The position numbers and the translations under genes are program-made. The notes beneath the pieces are model-generated. The model saw only the letters and a list, made by a program, of their open reading frames with translations. It ran no database searches and was not told the DNA's origin. DNA of 64,000 bases from NCBI GenBank assembly GCA_963771715.1, contig CAVYUQ010000003.1, forward strand, positions 679,389 to 743,388. The letters run 5' to 3'. The DNA comes from JACVRW01 sp963771715 (GTDB taxonomy: Bacteria; Actinomycetota; Thermoleophilia; Solirubrobacterales; Thermoleophilaceae). Shown piece after piece: positions 1 through 7,980 of this stretch (its first letter is position 1; each line of letters begins with the position of its first letter).

Positions 1-422
1 TCGACCGTGAAGAAGCCGGGCAGCGAGATGCGGCGAGTCACGAGCAGCCGCTTCGCGTCGAGGACGGCGAGAGCCGTGCTCGTGGGCGGGAAGTAGCGCT
101 CCGGCCGGGCGAGCACGAGCACGCGGCCATCGGCCGACAGGCCCGTGGTCGCGCCGCCGAGCGTCACGGCGGGAATGCTCCAGCGCCCCTCGATCCGCCG
201 CGATCGCAGGACGCCGCGGTCCCCACGACGCACGGCGCTCACCACGGTGTCCTCGCCCGCTCGCCGGGTGAGGAGCCGCTCGCTGCCACCGGGCGCCACG
301 GCACCCGCCCTGCCGGTCACCGACGACGGCAGCGGCAGCTTCGCTGCGCCAAGGGCCGTCGCGGGTGTGCAGGCGGCGCAGAGCACAGCTATGACGAGGA
401 GCCGGTGGCGACGAGCGCTCAT
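1..422 (-). CDS. Secreted protein, N-terminal part only (cut by window edge)
   Basis: The reading frame opens with ATG at 422 and stays open to the first base of the window, giving about 140 visible codons; the rest lies outside. The first 25 residues are a Sec-type signal peptide: three basic residues, then LLVIAVLCAACTPATALGA. The Cys residues at 15 and 18 make a lipoprotein possible, but the lipobox is imperfect. The mature part is rich in short beta-strand patterns with turns (for example TGLSADGRVLVLARP), as in secreted beta-propellers. I cannot name a family. It is the only gene I see in this stretch. Confidence 0.6.
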   Translation of the reverse strand, partial: MSARRHRLLVIAVLCAACTPATALGAAKLPLPSSVTGRAGAVAPGGSERLLTRRAGEDTVVSAVRRGDRGVLRSRRIEGRWSIPAVTLGGATTGLSADGRVLVLARPERYFPPTSTALAVLDAKRLLVTRRISLPGFFTV

Positions 423-467
423 GCCACGGTTACACCTCGCGGTGATGCGAGGTTCCGTGAGCTGGGC

Positions 468-653
468 CTAGGCGGCGATCGGCAGCGGCCGCTCGAGGGC
501 GGCGAAGCGGGCCGCGAACACCGCAGGCGCGGGAATCGGCTCCAGCTCCGCGAGGCGAGCGTCCAGGCAGTCGTCGCACAGCATCAGGTGCATCGCGTCC
601 TCGACCCGGTGCCCGCAGCTGCGGCAGCTGGTGCTGATCAGGGTCGTCGTCAT
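468..653 (-). CDS. Small zinc-ribbon-like protein (61 aa)
   Basis: A 61-residue protein starting at ATG 653 (MTTTLISTSCRSCG). It has two Cys-x-x-Cys knuckles (CRSC near residue 9 and CDDC near residue 25) separated by a short His-containing helix, the pattern of a single small zinc ribbon. The C-terminal half (LAELEPIPAPAVFAARFAAL) is Ala/Pro rich and probably helical. An open frame continues upstream to 767, but the ATG at 653 puts the start just before the conserved part. The function is unknown; such proteins are usually accessory or regulatory. The 88 bases from 654 to 741 hold nothing else I can identify. Confidence 0.55.
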   Translation of the reverse strand: MTTTLISTSCRSCGHRVEDAMHLMLCDDCLDARLAELEPIPAPAVFAARFAALERPLPIAA

Positions 654-741
654 GGGGACAGGATCCAACGAAGCGGCTCGGCTGTCGTCGGCCTGTGGGG
701 CGATCTTGATGTCCTCCGGAAGTAGGAGGCGGCTGCGCGGA

Positions 742-2199
742 TCAGGCCGGGGCGGGCGCCACCTCACCGCGGCGTGCGGCCTCGGCCATCTCGCGGCTGT
801 CGCGGGAGCTGATCAGCACCGCCGCCAGGACGGCGCCCAGCACGGCGAGCCCGGCGCCCGCCAGGAAGGCGTCCTGGAAGCCCTCGGTGAGCGCCACGGC
901 ACGGCTGTGCTCGCCCGCCGCGACCACGTCGTCAGTGCGGCCGGTGGAGACCGTGGCGAGGAGCGCCAGGCCGAGCGCCCCGCCCACCTGCTGCGAGGTG
1001 TTGATCAGCCCGGACGCCAGCCCGGCCTCCGAGGGCTTCGTGCCGGTGACCGACGCGATCGTGACCGGCACGAACGCCAGGCCGAGGCCCACGGCCGCGA
1101 GCAGCGACGGGAAGAGGACATCGCCCACGTACGAGCCACCGGGGCTGACCTGGCTGAACCAGACGAGGCCGACGGCCAGCAGGACCATTCCGGTGACCAG
1201 AACGGGCTTGAACCCGAAGCGGTTCACGAGCTGGGAGGCTCCCCCGGCCGACACGATGATGCCCGCCGACAGCGGCAGGTACGCGAGGCCCGCCTCGAGC
1301 GGCTCGAAGCCGAGCACCTGCTGCATGTAGAGCGTGATGAAGAAGAACATCGCGAACAGCGACATGCCCAGCAGCAGCCCGATCACGTTCGCGCCGCGCA
1401 GCGTGCGCAGGCGGAAGATCGAGAACGGGACGAGCGGGTGCCTGCGCCGCGACTCGATCGCCACGAACGCGGCGAGCAGCGCGACCGCCAGGGCGCCGAG
1501 CCCGAGCGTCTGGGTCGAGCCCCAGCCCGCGTCGTTGGCGTCGACCAGGGTGTAGACGAGCAGGGCGAGCCCGGCGGTCACGGAGAACGCGCCGGCGATG
1601 TCGAACGACGGGCTCGACTCGTCGCGGCTCTCCTGGAGCAGCCGCGGCGCCAGCATGGCCGCCGCGATGCCGATCGGCACGTTCACGAACAGCACCCACT
1701 CCCAGCCGGCCCACTCGGTGAGGATCCCGCCGAGCAGCACGCCGACCGCGCCGCCGGAGCCCGCCACGGCGCCCCAGACGCCCAGCGCCCGGTTGCGCTC
1801 CGACCCCTCGGCGAACGTGGTGGTGACGATCGACAGCGCGGCCGGGGAGATCAGCGCGGCGCCAAGGCCCTGCACCGCGCGGGCGGCGATCAGCATCACG
1901 TCGCTCTGCGCCAGCCCGCCGACGAGCGACGCCGCGGCGAAGAGCCACATTCCGTAGATGAACATGCGCCGGCGACCGAGGAGGTCGGCCAGGCGCCCGC
2001 CGAGCAGCAGGAAGCCGCCGAACACGAGCGTGTACGCGTTGAGGACCCAGGACAGGTTCTGCTGGGCGAAGTCGAGGTCGCGGCCGATCGAGGGCAGCGC
2101 GACGTTCACGATCGAGGCGTCGAGCACCACCACGAACTGGGCGGTGGCGAGCAGCGCGAGGGCTAGATTCTTTGCGCGGGGGGTGGCTGAAGGGCTCAC
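742..2199 (-). CDS. MFS multidrug exporter, DHA2 (EmrB/QacA) type
   Basis: A 485-residue proton-driven efflux transporter of the inner membrane. Segments typical of 14-TM drug:H+ antiporters are visible: FVVVLDASIVNVALPSI in TM1, GGRLADLLGRRRMF for motif A, and a motif C-like region (GAVAGSGGAVGVLLGGIL) in TM5. The start is taken as GTG 2199 because GAGGAA lies six bases upstream; the longer frame to 2274 would run through the promoter and operator. It is divergent from the TetR gene at 2298, and a palindromic operator sits inside its promoter, so repression by that TetR with relief by a ligand is the likely control. The substrate is unknown. Confidence 0.9.
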   Translation of the reverse strand: MSPSATPRAKNLALALLATAQFVVVLDASIVNVALPSIGRDLDFAQQNLSWVLNAYTLVFGGFLLLGGRLADLLGRRRMFIYGMWLFAAASLVGGLAQSDVMLIAARAVQGLGAALISPAALSIVTTTFAEGSERNRALGVWGAVAGSGGAVGVLLGGILTEWAGWEWVLFVNVPIGIAAAMLAPRLLQESRDESSPSFDIAGAFSVTAGLALLVYTLVDANDAGWGSTQTLGLGALAVALLAAFVAIESRRRHPLVPFSIFRLRTLRGANVIGLLLGMSLFAMFFFITLYMQQVLGFEPLEAGLAYLPLSAGIIVSAGGASQLVNRFGFKPVLVTGMVLLAVGLVWFSQVSPGGSYVGDVLFPSLLAAVGLGLAFVPVTIASVTGTKPSEAGLASGLINTSQQVGGALGLALLATVSTGRTDDVVAAGEHSRAVALTEGFQDAFLAGAGLAVLGAVLAAVLISSRDSREMAEAARRGEVAPAPA

Positions 2200-2218
2200 G
2201 TGCGGTTCCTCACTAAGC

Positions 2219-2232
2219 GGAATATCGGTTCC
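2219..2232. promoter_or_regulatory. Second, weaker operator-like site O2
   Basis: GGAATATCGGTTCC matches the core of the 2252-2265 operator at 11 of 14 positions and lies 33 bp from it, about three helical turns, downstream of the MFS promoter. This suggests a second binding site. Confidence 0.5.
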
Positions 2233-2245
2233 GGTTCGCATGGAA

Positions 2246-2274
2246 ATATACGGAACCACGGTTCCGCTTGTCAA
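2246..2274 (-). promoter_or_regulatory. Promoter of the MFS exporter gene
   Basis: Read on the minus strand: TTGACA at 2274-2269, a 17-base spacer, then GTATAT at 2251-2246. This is close to the sigma-A consensus and is well placed before the GTG start at 2199. The operator palindrome fills the spacer. Confidence 0.75.
2251..2266. promoter_or_regulatory. TetR operator O1 inside the promoter spacer
   Basis: CGGAACCACGGTTCCG is a perfect inverted repeat (7-bp arms, 2-bp centre) lying almost exactly between the -35 and -10 elements. A dimeric TetR bound here would exclude RNA polymerase. Its position between the TetR and MFS genes makes it the natural target of the TetR encoded at 2298. Confidence 0.75.
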
Positions 2275-2297
2275 GTAATCGCGGTACGATCTTCTCG

Positions 2298-2873
2298 ATG
2301 GCCACGACCATGCGCTCCGATGCGCTCCGCAACCGGCAGTTGATCCTCGACGCCGCGCGCGCGGCGTTCACGGAGCACGGCGAGGACGCGCAGATGGACG
2401 ACATCGCGCGGCGAGCCGGGGTCGGGGTCGGCACGCTCTACCGCCACTTCACGACGAAGGAGATGCTCGTGGGCGAGCTGATCCACGTGAAGCTCTCCGA
2501 TTTCGCCGAGGCCGTGAGGCGCAAGTTCGAGGAGGAGAGCGATCCGTGGGCGGCCTTCGAGGGCGGCCTGCGCGAGCAGACCGACGTCATGGCGCGTGAC
2601 GCTGCCCACCAGAGGATGCCCTTCGCCGCCACGCCGGAGGCGATGCAGCGCGCTGAGCCGGCGGTGCGCGAGCTCCGGGAGGCGTGGGGCAAGGTGATCG
2701 CGCGCGCGAAGGAGGCCGGCGTTCTGCGCGAGGACTTCGAGGTGGACGACATCCGTACCCTGATGTGTGGGCTCGGCAGCATGATGGCCGCGGACGCGCA
2801 GGGGACGATGCCCTACGACTGGCGTCGCCAGCTCGACCTGTTCCTCGACGGAGTGCGCGCCACGCGCCACTAG
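2298..2873 (+). CDS. TetR/AcrR family repressor
   Basis: A 191-residue one-component regulator. The N-terminal DNA-binding domain (about residues 10-58) has the usual helix-turn-helix: ILDAARAAFTEHG, then MDDIARRAGVGVGTLYRHF. The C-terminal all-helical domain is the ligand and dimer part. The start is ATG 2298; an in-frame TTG at 2268 would begin inside the -35 box of the divergent gene and is less likely. It sits back to back with a DHA2 exporter and shares the control region with its operators, so it probably represses that exporter and possibly itself. Confidence 0.88.
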   Translation: MATTMRSDALRNRQLILDAARAAFTEHGEDAQMDDIARRAGVGVGTLYRHFTTKEMLVGELIHVKLSDFAEAVRRKFEEESDPWAAFEGGLREQTDVMARDAAHQRMPFAATPEAMQRAEPAVRELREAWGKVIARAKEAGVLREDFEVDDIRTLMCGLGSMMAADAQGTMPYDWRRQLDLFLDGVRATRH

Positions 2874-2887
2874 ACTCCGGCGCCGCG

Positions 2888-4399
2888 ATGCGACGCCTCG
2901 TAGCCACCTCTCTGGCGCTGTTCGCCATCCTGAGCGCCGGCTGCGGGGGTGGCGGCGACTCCGGCAGCGCCCTGGACTCGGCGCTCTCCTACCTGCCGAA
3001 GGACGCGCCCTTCGCGGTTGCGATCGACACCGACGTTGACGGCGACCAGTACAAGGCGCTTCAGGCGCTGATCCGGAAGTTCCCGTTCGGGGAGCAGGTT
3101 CAGGAGAGCCTGCGCCAGCAGCTCGAGCAGTCGGCGGGCGACGTGAACTTTGAGGACGACGTAAAGCCGGCGCTCGGCAACCCGTTCGTCGTGGGCGCCA
3201 CCGACGCGGCATCGTTGAGCGGCGAGTCGAGCGCGGGCAACGTCGTGGCCGCGCTCAAGGTCAAGGACAGGGACCGCTTCGACGAGATCATCGACAAGAC
3301 GAAGGTCAGGAAGATCGGCGAGGAGTCGGGCGCGACGCTCTACGAGGGCGATGGGAGCGTCCTCGCGGTTGAGGACGACATGGTCGTGGTCGCCAGCGAC
3401 AGGCAACAGCTCACCGCCGCGCTGAAGCGCGCCGACGGTGACGACCACCTCGACGAGGAGACCTTCAACGAGGGCCTCGACGGGCTGCCGGAGAGCGCGC
3501 TCGCGCGCGTGTACGTGGACCTCGAGGCGGCGCTCAAGGGCAATCCGGGCTCCGCGGACGCGCGCAGGATCAAGTGGATCGACGCCCTGCGGACGCTCGG
3601 CCTGACCGTGGTCGCGAAGGACGAGGGCATCGACGTCGACTTCCGCCTGCGCACCGAGGGCGACCTCAGCGACGCGGACCTGCCGATCGCGCCGGGCGAC
3701 GAGTCTCCCGACGTGATCAAGCGCAAGGGTGAGGTGGGTCTCGGCGTCCGCGACCTAGCTCACATCATCACGTTCGCGGAGAACGCCGGCCAGGCCGTGG
3801 ACCCGGCGGGCTTCGGCGACTACGCGCAGGCCAAGAAGACGATCGACAGGCAGCTCGGCGTGAGCCTCGACGAGGACCTGATCGGGCAGCTCACCGGCGA
3901 CGTGTCCGCGAGCGTCTCGATCGACGGCAAGTACGCCGTGCGGGCCGAGCTCAAGGATCCGCGGGCGTTCGAGCGCACCCTCGCGAAGGTCGCCGACGTC
4001 CTGCCGAGCTTCGCGGAGGGCGCGGGCTTCGGCACCGTGGGCCTCTCGAAGCCGAAGGGGAGCGACGACTTCTACGCGCTCGCGCAGCCGGATGGCGACG
4101 CCGTGGTGTTCGGGGTGATCGACGACGTGCTCGTGGTGGCCAACGATCCCGCGCAGGCGAGCAAGCTCGCCGGCGAGGAGCCGGTTGCCGTCCCGGGCGC
4201 CAAGGGCTCGGTCGTGTTGAGTGCCGACGCCCAGGAGCTCGTGAACACCCTGCTCGGTCAGTTCGGACCCGCGCTCGGGTTGGGCGAGCTCGGCGGCCTC
4301 GGCGGCGCGCTGTTCACGCGCCCGCTCGGTGATCTCAACGGCTTCGTGTCCGCCAGCACCGACGAGCTGCGCGGGAAGCTGACGCTGGGGATCGACTAG
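2888..4399 (+). CDS. DUF3352 lipoprotein (503 aa)
   Basis: A surface lipoprotein. The signal peptide ends in a lipobox (LSAGC, Cys19) followed by a Gly/Ser-rich linker, then a large domain that begins ALSYLPKDAPFAVAIDTD. This start and the repeated alternation of predicted strands and helices match DUF3352 proteins of Actinobacteria, whose function is not known. It lies 14 bp after the TetR gene and may be co-transcribed with it. A second member of the family is at 50849-52375, and the two share layout and motifs near the start and around the ADSWLAMAQPD-type segments. Confidence 0.7.
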   Translation: MRRLVATSLALFAILSAGCGGGGDSGSALDSALSYLPKDAPFAVAIDTDVDGDQYKALQALIRKFPFGEQVQESLRQQLEQSAGDVNFEDDVKPALGNPFVVGATDAASLSGESSAGNVVAALKVKDRDRFDEIIDKTKVRKIGEESGATLYEGDGSVLAVEDDMVVVASDRQQLTAALKRADGDDHLDEETFNEGLDGLPESALARVYVDLEAALKGNPGSADARRIKWIDALRTLGLTVVAKDEGIDVDFRLRTEGDLSDADLPIAPGDESPDVIKRKGEVGLGVRDLAHIITFAENAGQAVDPAGFGDYAQAKKTIDRQLGVSLDEDLIGQLTGDVSASVSIDGKYAVRAELKDPRAFERTLAKVADVLPSFAEGAGFGTVGLSKPKGSDDFYALAQPDGDAVVFGVIDDVLVVANDPAQASKLAGEEPVAVPGAKGSVVLSADAQELVNTLLGQFGPALGLGELGGLGGALFTRPLGDLNGFVSASTDELRGKLTLGID

Positions 4400-4408
4400 A
4401 GGCACGCC

Positions 4409-5227
4409 ACGTTCGACCCGGATGCCTTCAACGCCTTCGAGGCCGGCGCCTGGGACGCGAGGGCGGGGGGCTACGACCGCTTCTTCGGCGCGATCACCGG
4501 TCAGCTGGTCGAGCCGCTCCTCGACGCCGCGGACGTGCGCCAGGGCACCCGAATGCTCGACCTCGCGACCGGCCCCGGCTACGTGGCGGCCCACGGCGCC
4601 GCGAGAGGGGCGCACGTCGTCGGGATCGACGTGGCCGAGGCCATGGTCCTGCTCGCCCGGCGCCTGCATCCCGGAATCGACTTCCGGAGGGCGGACGCGC
4701 ACGAGCTGCCGTTCCCGGACGAGTCGTTCGACGCCGTCGTCGGCAACTTCCTGGTCCTGCACCTCGGGCGGCCGGAGCAGGCCACGGCCGGCTTCGTGCG
4801 CGTGCTGCGTCCGGGCGGATGGCTGGCGCTGACCGCCTGGGACCTGCCCCAACACGCGCGCTTCCTGGGGGTCGTCCTGGACGCGGTGGCCCAGGCGGGG
4901 GCCGCGCCGCCTGCCGACCTGCCCACCGGACCGGACTTCTTCCGCTTCTCCGTCGATGAGGAGTTCGACGCGCTGCTGGGCGACCACGGCCTCGAGGACC
5001 GGGCGGTGGCCACCATCGAGTTCACGCACCGCGTCCGGAGCGCCGACGCGCTCTGGGAGGGCATGCTCGAAGGGACCGTCCGGACCTCCGCCCTCATCCT
5101 GCGCCAGCCGGAGCCGGTGCAGCGGCGCATCCGCGACGCCCTCGACCGGCTGCTGGCCCCCTATCGCCGCGGAGAAGCCCTCGAGCTGCCGGTGTCGGCG
5201 AAGCTCGCCTCGGGCCGCAAGCCCTAG
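4409..5227 (+). CDS. SAM-dependent methyltransferase, apparent ACG start
   Basis: Class I methyltransferase. The SAM-binding motif I is MLDLATGPGYVAA, with an acidic residue in VVGIDVAEAM, then PFPDESFDAVV and the VLRPGGWLALTAWD strand. The first ATG/GTG/TTG in frame is GTG 4535, which would begin only a few residues before motif I. The frame upstream clearly codes for protein (FDPDAFNAFEAGAWDARAGG, then YDRFF), typical of the family N-terminus. The frame closes at the TAG of the preceding gene, so no standard start is available; ACG 4409 has AGAGG six bases upstream. Either a rare ACG start or a mutated or mis-called ATG would explain this. The substrate is unknown. Confidence 0.7.
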   Translation, partial: TFDPDAFNAFEAGAWDARAGGYDRFFGAITGQLVEPLLDAADVRQGTRMLDLATGPGYVAAHGAARGAHVVGIDVAEAMVLLARRLHPGIDFRRADAHELPFPDESFDAVVGNFLVLHLGRPEQATAGFVRVLRPGGWLALTAWDLPQHARFLGVVLDAVAQAGAAPPADLPTGPDFFRFSVDEEFDALLGDHGLEDRAVATIEFTHRVRSADALWEGMLEGTVRTSALILRQPEPVQRRIRDALDRLLAPYRRGEALELPVSAKLASGRKP

Positions 5228-5268
5228 CTGCCCGCCATCCGGCCGAGCAGCTCGATCGCGCCGCGCTC
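5224..5268 (-). pseudogene. Duplicated 3' tail of the helicase gene
   Basis: On the minus strand this stretch ends with codons for ERGAIELLGRMAGS and a stop. The complete helicase gene (5710-7980) ends with KRGAIELLSRMAAS and a stop. The 45-base segments match at 36 positions, and 11 of 14 residues agree. There is no helicase sequence before this tail, so it is a remnant left by a duplication or by insertion of the small gene between the two copies. Confidence 0.6.
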
Positions 5269-5293
5269 AGCTGATCGGCGCTGCCGCTTGGGC

Positions 5294-5566
5294 TCAGTTG
5301 AGCGCGCCGGCGGGCAACACGTAGCGAGCCGGCGGGCGCGGCTCGGATCCGATCGGCTCGCTGAGCCGCGGACTGTGGAGGCCGCCTTTGGACGACGCGC
5401 CGGGGGCCACTTCGGGCTCGCCCGCGTGATCGAGGATCCAGGCCACCACTTCTGCCGAGTCGGCCCCCTCCGCAACGATCGCGACGCGCTCGATGACCGT
5501 GCCGCCCGAGGGGTGACGTCGCGCCAAGCGGCTCAGCAGGGCTCGGATCTCGTCGTCAGTGCGCAT
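5294..5566 (-). CDS. Small conserved-looking hypothetical protein
   Basis: About 90 residues from ATG 5566 (MRTDDEIRALLSRLARRHPS), followed by a hydrophobic amphipathic section (VIERVAIVAEGADSAEVVAW) and a Pro-rich tail. Another ATG lies at 5581. Coding potential seems to extend further: from ATG 5709, right after the helicase stop, codons for MALARVDDDTEELLRDSF run in a different frame and join this one near 5655 if one base is missing. The gene may therefore be 5294-5709, about 138 aa, and co-transcribed with the helicase. No function is recognised. Confidence 0.5.
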   Translation of the reverse strand: MRTDDEIRALLSRLARRHPSGGTVIERVAIVAEGADSAEVVAWILDHAGEPEVAPGASSKGGLHSPRLSEPIGSEPRPPARYVLPAGALN

Positions 5567-5709
5567 CGCAAGACCAACCATAGCCGCGGCTGCACTAGGC
5601 AAACCGCGCTCGCACTCGACGGTTGCCTCGCGCGCGTCATCAACACTGGCCTGAGGAACGAATCCCGCAGCAGCTCCTCGGTGTCGTCGTCCACTCGAGC
5701 GAGCGCCAT

Positions 5710-7980
5710 CTAAGACGCCGCCATCCGGCTCAGCAGCTCGATCGCTCCGCGCTTGTTCAGCGGCTCGTTGAGGTTGCCGCACTTCGGCGACTGGACGCAC
5801 GAGGGGCAGCCGCTCTCGCAGCGGCACTCCGAGATCAGTCTGAGGGCGTCGCCGACAAGCGCCTCGAAGCGCTCGAAGCCGGCGCGCGTGATGCCCACGC
5901 CGCCGGGGTGGCCGTCGTAGATGAAGATCGTCGGCCGGCCGGTCTGGTGGTGGTAGGCGGTCGAGAGGCCGCCGATGTCCCAGCGGTCGCACATCGCGAT
6001 CAGCGGGAGCACCGCGATCTGGCCGTGCTCGGCCGCGTGCAGCGAGCCCTGGAGGACCTCGAGCGGGAACTCGTCGCGCACCAGCGAGTCCGGCAGCTCG
6101 TACCAGAGCGCCTGGGTCACGAACTCCTGCTCCGGCATGTCGAGCGCCAGCAGGTCGAGCACGGAGTGGTCCGTCACGTGCTTCTTCTGGTAGGCCACCA
6201 CCTGCTCGGTCACCGACACGATCCCGAACGAGAGCGCCACGCCGCAGCTCTCGCGCTGGTCGCGCACCTGCTCGATCCAGGTCTCGGACTCCTTCTTCGG
6301 TTGCGTGTACCAGTCGCCGTTGAAGGGCCGCACGATCGCGCGCCGCTGCTCGAGGTCGAGCTCCTCCACCTCGAACGCGGCGCCCATGTGCAGGTAGACG
6401 GCGCCCGGGTGGACTGCGGAATGCGCCCGCGCGGTCTCGACGGTGCCGATCACCTCGCCGCCGTCGGCCTCAACGATCGAGACGGAGTCCGGCGACGCCG
6501 AGCGCAGGGCGATCCGCGCGGCCGGGTAGCCGGGGCCGCGAGGCAGGTAGCGCCCGCCGCGCTCGCGCAGCGCGCCCTGCTGCACGAGGCGCCGGGCGTG
6601 GTCCTCCCAGCGCGGGCCGAACACCTCGGTGTCCTCCGGCGTGAGCGGCAGCTCGTAGGCCGCCGCGGCGAGGTGCGCCTCGTGGATCTGCTCGGACTCG
6701 TGGTCGAGGATCGCCTGCTCGACCGGCCGCTCGAGGAACTCGGTCGGGTGGCGGCAGAAGAACTGGTCGAGTGCGTCCTCGCCGGCCACGTACATCGCGA
6801 GGCCGGCGTTGCGGCGCCCCGCGCGCCCCCACATCTGGCGCAGGCTCGCGACGGTGCCGGGAAAGGTCACGCAGAGCGCGGCGTCGAGGTCGCCGATGTC
6901 GATGCCGAGCTCGAGGGCGTTCGTGGCCACGACCGCGAGCAGGTCTCCCTCAGAGAGCCGCTGCTCGATCTCGCGCCGCTGGGCGGGCGTGTAGCCGGCG
7001 CGGTAGGGAGCGATGCGCTCGGCCAGGTCGGGCCGGCCCGCGTCCTCCAGACGCTGGCGCGTGAAGCGCTGGATCAGCTCCACGCCGCGCCGCGACTTCA
7101 GGAAGCAGATCGTGCGGATCTCGCGCTCGACCAGCTCGGCGAGCAGGTTGGCCGCCTCCGAGAGCGCGGAGGCGCGCCGGCCGAGCCGCTCGTCCACGAG
7201 CGGCGGGTTCCACATCGCGATCTGGCGCTCGGCCCGAGGGGCGCCGTCGCGGTCCACGAGCTCCACCTCGACGCCGGTGAGCCGCTCGGCCAGCTCGCTC
7301 GGGTTGGCGATCGTCGCGCTGGTGAGCAGGAAGCGCGGCTCGCTGCCATATGCGCGGGCGAGCCGCCGCAGGCGCCGCAGCACGTTCGCCACGTGCGACC
7401 CGAACACGCCCCGGTACACGTGTGCCTCGTCGACCACCACCCAGGCGAGGTTCGCGAGCACGTCGCCCCACGAGCGGTGGTTGGGCAGCACGCCCACGTG
7501 CAGCATGTCCGGGTTGGTGAGGATCAGGTTCGAGCGCTGCCGGATCGCGCGGCGCTCCTCGCGCGGGGTGTCGCCGTCGTAGATCGCGTGTCGCAGGTAC
7601 TTGCCGCCCAGGCGGGCGAGCCCGCGCGCCTGGTCCTGCGCGAGCGCCTTCGTCGGATAGAGGTAGAAGGCGCGCGCGCCCACGTCGCTCGCCAGCGTGT
7701 CGAGCACCGGCAGGTTGAAGGCGAGCGACTTGCCGCTGGCCGTGCCGGTCGTGACGATCGCGTGGCCGCGCCGGGCCGCTTCCAGCGTGTCGGCCTGATG
7801 GGCCCAGAGCGACTCGATCCCGGCGGCCGCGAGCCCCTCGAGCAGCGCGGGGTGCAGGTCGTCCGGGATCGGCTCCGCCAGCCCCGCCTGCTCGCGCTCG
7901 CGGGAGCTCGCCACCAGCTCCTCGTCGCGCCCTGGCTCCAGCACGGCTTCCCAGGGGTAGGTGGTCGGAGCGCGGCTCAC
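5710..7980 (-). CDS. DEAD/DEAH-box helicase with DUF1998 zinc-binding C-terminus
   Basis: A 756-residue superfamily 2 ATPase. The Walker A motif is GTASGKSLAF (about residue 65), motif II is DEAH in VVVDEAHVYRGVF, and motif III is LLTSATI. The second RecA domain contains VATNALELGIDIGDLD and the motif VI region QMWGRAGRR. The C-terminal DUF1998 part ends with four cysteines in CRCESGCPSCVQSPKCG, a metal site. This is the Hrq1/YprA-like group, linked to DNA repair. The start is GTG 7980; further upstream the frame overlaps the divergent glycosyltransferase gene. A short copy of its 3' end lies at 5224. Confidence 0.9.
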   Translation of the reverse strand: MSRAPTTYPWEAVLEPGRDEELVASSREREQAGLAEPIPDDLHPALLEGLAAAGIESLWAHQADTLEAARRGHAIVTTGTASGKSLAFNLPVLDTLASDVGARAFYLYPTKALAQDQARGLARLGGKYLRHAIYDGDTPREERRAIRQRSNLILTNPDMLHVGVLPNHRSWGDVLANLAWVVVDEAHVYRGVFGSHVANVLRRLRRLARAYGSEPRFLLTSATIANPSELAERLTGVEVELVDRDGAPRAERQIAMWNPPLVDERLGRRASALSEAANLLAELVEREIRTICFLKSRRGVELIQRFTRQRLEDAGRPDLAERIAPYRAGYTPAQRREIEQRLSEGDLLAVVATNALELGIDIGDLDAALCVTFPGTVASLRQMWGRAGRRNAGLAMYVAGEDALDQFFCRHPTEFLERPVEQAILDHESEQIHEAHLAAAAYELPLTPEDTEVFGPRWEDHARRLVQQGALRERGGRYLPRGPGYPAARIALRSASPDSVSIVEADGGEVIGTVETARAHSAVHPGAVYLHMGAAFEVEELDLEQRRAIVRPFNGDWYTQPKKESETWIEQVRDQRESCGVALSFGIVSVTEQVVAYQKKHVTDHSVLDLLALDMPEQEFVTQALWYELPDSLVRDEFPLEVLQGSLHAAEHGQIAVLPLIAMCDRWDIGGLSTAYHHQTGRPTIFIYDGHPGGVGITRAGFERFEALVGDALRLISECRCESGCPSCVQSPKCGNLNEPLNKRGAIELLSRMAAS

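Noticed and set aside
631..2166. Long plus-strand open frame (511 codons) opposite the MFS gene
   Set aside because: Arg/Gly/Ala-rich, no domain; it is the antisense shadow of a convincing 14-TM transporter.
2268..2297. TTG start giving the TetR protein ten extra residues
   Set aside because: It begins inside the -35 box of the divergent promoter; ATG 2298 gives the usual TetR length.
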